Source: a bacterium
GTDB lineage: Bacteria > Patescibacteriota > Patescibacteriia > S139-126 > S139-133
NCBI GenBank assembly: GCA_030429785.1
Contig: JAUIEQ010000037.1
Location: forward strand, 1 to 7,683
Direction of reading: 5' to 3'
Length of the DNA: 7,683 bases
Below are positions 6,127 through 7,683 of this stretch, piece after piece; position 1 is the first letter of the stretch; each line of letters starts with the position of its first letter. The translations under genes were made by a program, and so were the position numbers. The notes beneath the pieces are model-generated. The model saw only the letters and a program-made list of their open reading frames with translations. It was not told where the DNA came from and ran no database searches.

Positions 6127-6540
6127 ATGGGATTTGTTATTCAAATGCAGCGTCGGGCTATTGAGCGGTTGTATCGCCATGTTGATGTGCGCACCATTCC
6201 GAACCTTACCAATAAAATACTCAAAACTGCTACGGGGTCACGATTATTTGTACAGGGGGTTAGCCGTGGTTTTGGTACGTGCTCGCAGGTGCATGGCGTT
6301 GATGTTGCAGTACTTGGTTTTCGTACGTATTACATGCAAGATACAAGTACGCTGCATATGCATTGCAAGTATTGTGTGTTGGTGCAAGAAGCGACGCCAG
6401 CTGAGTACAAAGCACGAAATACACACTCAGAAGATGTGACTTTGATGCGAGTAGAGTTACTCGGCGTATCGCAAGCATCGTCAAATAGCATTGAGTTTTT
6501 GCAAACAGGCATCACATCGTGGTACATTCCGTTGTATTGA
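6127..6540 (+). CDS. Hypothetical 137-aa protein downstream of metK
   Basis: I choose the ATG at 6127 because GGAGG (6118-6122) lies four bases ahead; the ATG at 6124 would be only one base away. The 137-residue product is basic at its N-terminus (residues 9-38 rich in Arg/Lys) and has no membrane segment. Cysteines occur at 52, 80 and 83; the last two form HCKYC, a single CxxC that could bind metal only with a partner. I do not recognise the family. The gene begins 21 bp after the metK stop and ends just before a strong terminator, so it probably shares the SAM-controlled transcript. A TATAAT at 6101-6106 with a poor -35 (TTCCAT, 6077-6082) could add a local promoter. A link to SAM use or methionine metabolism is possible from context alone. 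Confidence 0.72.
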   Translation: MGFVIQMQRRAIERLYRHVDVRTIPNLTNKILKTATGSRLFVQGVSRGFGTCSQVHGVDVAVLGFRTYYMQDTSTLHMHCKYCVLVQEATPAEYKARNTHSEDVTLMRVELLGVSQASSNSIEFLQTGITSWYIPLY

Positions 6541-6552
6541 TTGATTGCCATG

Positions 6553-6589
6553 GGGCAGGTCTTCTCATAAGAACTGCCCTTTATTTTTT
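6553..6589 (+). terminator. Strong intrinsic terminator ending the metK unit
   Basis: GGGCAG (6553-6558) pairs with CTGCCC (6574-6579). After a G/A mismatch, TCTT (6560-6563) continues the stem with AAGA (6569-6572), around loop CTCAT. A T-rich tail with six consecutive T ends at 6589. It sits 12 bases after the TGA stop at 6538-6540. Confidence 0.92.
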
Positions 6590-6599
6590 GCTTTATTTA

Positions 6600-6633
6600 A
6601 CTCAATAAAAAAATAAAACCCACGAACGTGAGT
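6600..6633 (-). repeat. 34-bp direct repeat, left copy (with terminator)
   Basis: This 34-bp string is identical to 7610-7643 and lies in the same orientation, 1010 bp away. It begins ACTCAATAAAAAAATAAAAC and ends CGAACGTGAGT. Read on the minus strand it is a terminator: ACTCAC (6633-6628), loop GTTC, GTGGGT (6623-6618), then a T tract. It would stop transcripts from the minus-strand operon to its right. A T run on the plus strand (6634-6642) makes it possibly bidirectional. Confidence 0.95.
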
Positions 6634-6756
6634 TATTTTTTAGAGAAAGATATTTTAACATTTATCAAATAATGGTTGAAAAAATACAATCACAGTTTGG
6701 TTTGGTGTTTCTATTCTAAGGTTCCAATAATAGATAGAATTAGAGACTCAGAGTAG
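6634..6756. other. AT-rich intergenic stretch, no gene seen
   Basis: No convincing open frame, tRNA or promoter is seen on either strand. An imperfect inverted repeat (TTTAACATT near 6654 against AATGGTTGAA near 6671) is the only structure and is weak. Confidence 0.5.
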
Positions 6757-6785
6757 AAGGGCACACGATTTGACCGTGTGCCCTT
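6757..6785. terminator. Perfect 11-bp hairpin, likely bidirectional terminator
   Basis: AAGGGCACACG (6757-6767) pairs without mismatch with CGTGTGCCCTT (6775-6785) around ATTTGAC. On the minus strand it lies eight bases past the stop codon of the 127-aa ORF, with a poor T tract. On the plus strand it is followed by TTGTTTATTATT, a better one. I read it chiefly as the 3' end structure of the minus-strand operon. Confidence 0.7.
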
Positions 6786-6793
6786 GTTTATTA

Positions 6794-7177
6794 TTAGAGT
6801 TTGTAAGTGCCGTTCTTGACCTCCTGCCATTCCATGGCTATTTTGCAAAATTGTTCGTATGTCTCAGGTTCTTCGCCTGTGACAACGAACAGTTTTGTTT
6901 GCCAACGAGGGTTGCAGATGGTTTCAACACTCCGGAACCCAACCGGAGGTTCGCCATCTTTTATTGAACGATATCCGTCATCTCCTTGCCATACTGCTGG
7001 CCCGAGATGTATTTTTTGATTTCGCTCACACCTTTTAATGATGGTCAGAGGAAGGTCGTTATTCCGACAGAACCGTCTGATCGGATCTGGGTCGTTCTCC
7101 ACATGAGGTAGAGAGTTGACCTTTTGCGGTTTGATGCGATATGATCTACCGCGTTTTATTGACCATGTTCCAATCAC
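6794..7177 (-). CDS. Hypothetical 127-aa protein, second gene of the repeat-bounded unit
   Basis: This frame starts at GTG (7177-7175), one base after the stop of the 46-aa ORF, and encodes 127 residues. The N-terminus is basic (WSIKRGRSYRIKPQK, 5-19). The middle holds a DPDPIRRFCRNNDLPL stretch (29-44), then GPAVWQGDDGYR (59-70). Residues 94-101 (TKLFVVTG) look like a buried strand, followed by an acidic helix-like GEEPETYEQFCKIAMEWQE (101-119). Four cysteines (37, 50, 88, 111) have no clear motif. I do not recognise the family. No Shine-Dalgarno directly precedes the GTG, so it is either translated by coupling or is the rest of a gene broken by a one-base shift: its frame stays open upstream to 7246, overlapping the small ORF by about 65 nt. 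Codons are richer in C endings than in plus-strand genes, hinting at a different origin. Confidence 0.65.
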   Translation of the reverse strand: MIGTWSIKRGRSYRIKPQKVNSLPHVENDPDPIRRFCRNNDLPLTIIKRCERNQKIHLGPAVWQGDDGYRSIKDGEPPVGFRSVETICNPRWQTKLFVVTGEEPETYEQFCKIAMEWQEVKNGTYKL

Positions 7178-7178
7178 T

Positions 7179-7319
7179 CTACTCTGCGAGTTTAATTCCC
7201 CGGTCAGGATCTTCAGGGACGGGGTAGACCAAAGTTTTTGTTCCCGTTAGTCCCTCTCGAATGATTTTGGGGGAGTTTTGAATCAACTGTTGAAACGTCT
7301 TATCGACAAATGTCGCCAT
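7179..7319 (-). CDS. Small hypothetical protein, 46 aa, first gene of the unit
   Basis: The ATG at 7319-7317 is preceded by GGAGG (7330-7326) with six-base spacing, the best ribosome-binding site in the window. The product begins MATFVDKTFQQLIQNSPK and ends DRGIKLAE, and is soluble with a probable N-terminal amphipathic helix and a Pro/Asp-rich centre (VYPVPEDPD, 31-39). It stops at TAG (7181-7179), one base before the GTG of the next frame. It could be a free small protein, a leader peptide that couples translation of the second gene, or the N-terminus of a single ~170-aa protein now interrupted by a one-base frameshift. A perfect promoter drives it after a structured leader. I do not recognise the family. 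Confidence 0.65.
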   Translation of the reverse strand: MATFVDKTFQQLIQNSPKIIREGLTGTKTLVYPVPEDPDRGIKLAE

Positions 7320-7470
7320 GGTAAGCCTCCATACATTTTAGTTTTTGCGTTTTTTAAAAAAACGCATTAATTGAGTTTGGTTAGCTTCGCTACAGAGTAG
7401 CGGTAAAGCGACTTAAGGATCACCTTGCCACTAGCCTGTAGTCGTTTATTTTGTTAAAGAATTTATATGA
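7320..7470 (-). promoter_or_regulatory. Structured 5' leader of the minus-strand operon
   Basis: From the predicted start near 7470 to the ATG, this ~150-nt leader can fold extensively. A closing helix pairs 7440-7444 with 7409-7413 (CGACT/AGTCG) and encloses an AAGG/CCTT hairpin (7415-7426). Directly next to it is a hairpin with CGCTAC/GTAGCG (7388-7402) continued by GCTT/AAGC across a three-base bulge (7384-7409). A third, GCGTTTTTT/AAAAAACGC (7347-7365), lies 16 nt before the ribosome-binding site. No known riboswitch class is recognised. It may be a cis-regulatory RNA, or simply a stable leader. Confidence 0.45.
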
Positions 7471-7476
7471 CTTTAA

Positions 7477-7505
7477 ATTATATAATAAAGTAAACTTTTT
7501 GTCAA
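7477..7505 (-). promoter_or_regulatory. Perfect-consensus sigma-70 promoter
   Basis: On the minus strand the -35 is TTGACA (7505-7500), the spacer is 17 bp and the -10 is TATAAT (7482-7477): an exact match at both hexamers with ideal spacing. Expected start is near 7470. It is the strongest promoter in the window and points at the 46-aa and 127-aa ORFs. Confidence 0.88.
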
Positions 7506-7518
7506 TAGTTATGCTGAT

Positions 7519-7540
7519 TAATAGCTAATATTAGCTATTA
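7519..7540. promoter_or_regulatory. 22-bp perfect palindrome, operator-like
   Basis: TAATAGCTAAT (7519-7529) is followed directly by its exact reverse complement (7530-7540). It lies 13 bp upstream of the -35 box of the perfect promoter. The position suits an activator or repressor dimer site. No T tract follows on either strand, so it is not a normal intrinsic terminator. Confidence 0.55.
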
Positions 7541-7609
7541 GAAGTCAAAAAATAAATCAAGTAGTTTTTGATGATAGTAGTTAACTTTTTTTTAAAGTTT
7601 ATGATTTTG
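7541..7609. other. AT-rich spacer between palindrome and repeat, no gene seen
   Basis: It holds only A/T-rich short inverted repeats: AACTTT (7583-7588) with AAAGTT (7594-7599), and GTCAAAA (7544-7550) with TTTTGAC (7605-7611). The latter reaches into the right-hand repeat copy. No open frame or promoter is supported. Confidence 0.4.
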
Positions 7610-7643
7610 ACTCAATAAAAAAATAAAACCCACGAACGTGAGT
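7610..7643 (-). repeat. 34-bp direct repeat, right copy; terminator of tRNA-fMet
   Basis: Identical over 34 bp to 6600-6633. On the minus strand ACTCAC (7643-7638), loop GTTC and GTGGGT (7633-7628) form a 6-bp stem with one G-T, followed by TTTATTTTTTT. It begins six bases past the CCA end of the tRNA, so its evident job is to end the tRNA transcript. Confidence 0.95.
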
Positions 7644-7649
7644 CTTATT

Positions 7650-7683
7650 TGGTTGCGGGGGTAGGATTTGAACCTACGACCTC
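7650..7683 (-). tRNA. Initiator tRNA (tRNA-fMet), 3' part only
   Basis: Read on the minus strand the window edge enters a tRNA at its variable loop (GAGGTC). The T arm follows: GTAGG, loop TTCAAAT, CCTAC. The acceptor strand is CCCCGCA, the discriminator base is A, and CCA is encoded. CCCCGCA-A-CCA and the variable loop match bacterial initiator tRNA, where the terminal A72 is mispaired with C1; the 5' half that would confirm CAU anticodon and C1 lies outside the window. The identity is therefore likely rather than certain; that it is a tRNA 3' end is secure. Confidence 0.85.

Noticed and set aside
6134..6439. A 101-codon plus-strand frame overlapping the 137-aa orphan
   Set aside because: The GGAGG site and the terminator spacing favour the frame starting at 6127; the alternative is Cys-rich and stops early.
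6538..6540. Recoded UGA (Gracilibacteria/Absconditabacteria-type genetic code)
   Set aside because: The 137-aa ORF ends at TGA immediately before a strong terminator, and no in-frame TGA occurs inside the recognisable genes, so the standard code fits.
6807..7019. Plus-strand open frames opposite the 127-aa ORF
   Set aside because: No ribosome-binding site or promoter; the minus strand has a perfect promoter and a Shine-Dalgarno for its operon.
6600..7643. The 34-bp repeats as attL/attR of a tRNA-integrated element
   Set aside because: Classical tRNA integration duplicates the tRNA 3' end itself; here the repeat starts six bases beyond the CCA and no integrase is present. A looser cassette or duplication origin is kept as a finding.
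6600..7643. CRISPR array
   Set aside because: Only two repeat copies, 1 kb apart, each forming a terminator; no regular spacers or cas genes.

Overview
The window looks like part of a small, moderately AT-rich bacterial genome that uses the standard stop codons (TAA, TAG and TGA all end genes). My best guess is a Patescibacteria/CPR member, possibly Saccharibacteria-like. The reasons are a MetK about 35 residues shorter than usual, an RlmD/TrmA-type methyltransferase without its iron-sulfur cysteines, an RskA-fold protein without an anti-sigma domain, many small orphan proteins, and few strong Shine-Dalgarno sites on the plus strand. The lineage is an inference and was not tested.

Positions 1-4795 (plus strand): a single-pass membrane protein with an RskA-C-like extracytoplasmic domain (29-790); a 102-aa orphan with its own promoter and terminator (907-1215); then a close-packed run of an rRNA/tRNA uracil-C5 methyltransferase (1269-2573), a small multi-pass membrane protein (2599-3018), undecaprenyl diphosphate synthase uppS (3040-3744) and an LPG-synthase/UPF0104-type integral membrane protein (3746-4795). 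The last three are nearly contiguous and suggest a cell-envelope lipid-carrier operon.

Positions 4796-6590 (plus strand): a consensus-like promoter, a SAM-I-family (S-box) riboswitch aptamer, two intrinsic terminators in tandem, metK (5056-6105), an orphan with a good ribosome-binding site (6127-6540) and a strong terminator. The logic is feedback: SAM made by MetK would bind the leader RNA and stop metK transcription. The SAM-contacting positions and the pseudoknot are preserved, but the J3/4 joint differs from the usual SAM-I sequence.

Positions 6600-7683 (minus strand): a segment of about 1 kb between two exact 34-bp copies of a terminator-bearing repeat. The right-hand copy is the terminator just downstream of a partial initiator tRNA (tRNA-fMet, 7650-7683). 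Within the segment a 22-bp perfect palindrome lies next to a perfect TTGACA-17-TATAAT promoter. A structured leader of about 150 nt follows, then a 46-aa ORF with an excellent ribosome-binding site, a 1-nt gap, and a 127-aa ORF. Neither protein is recognisable to me, and codon choice is richer in C-ending codons than on the plus strand. This tRNA-adjacent, repeat-bounded module is the best candidate here for something undescribed.
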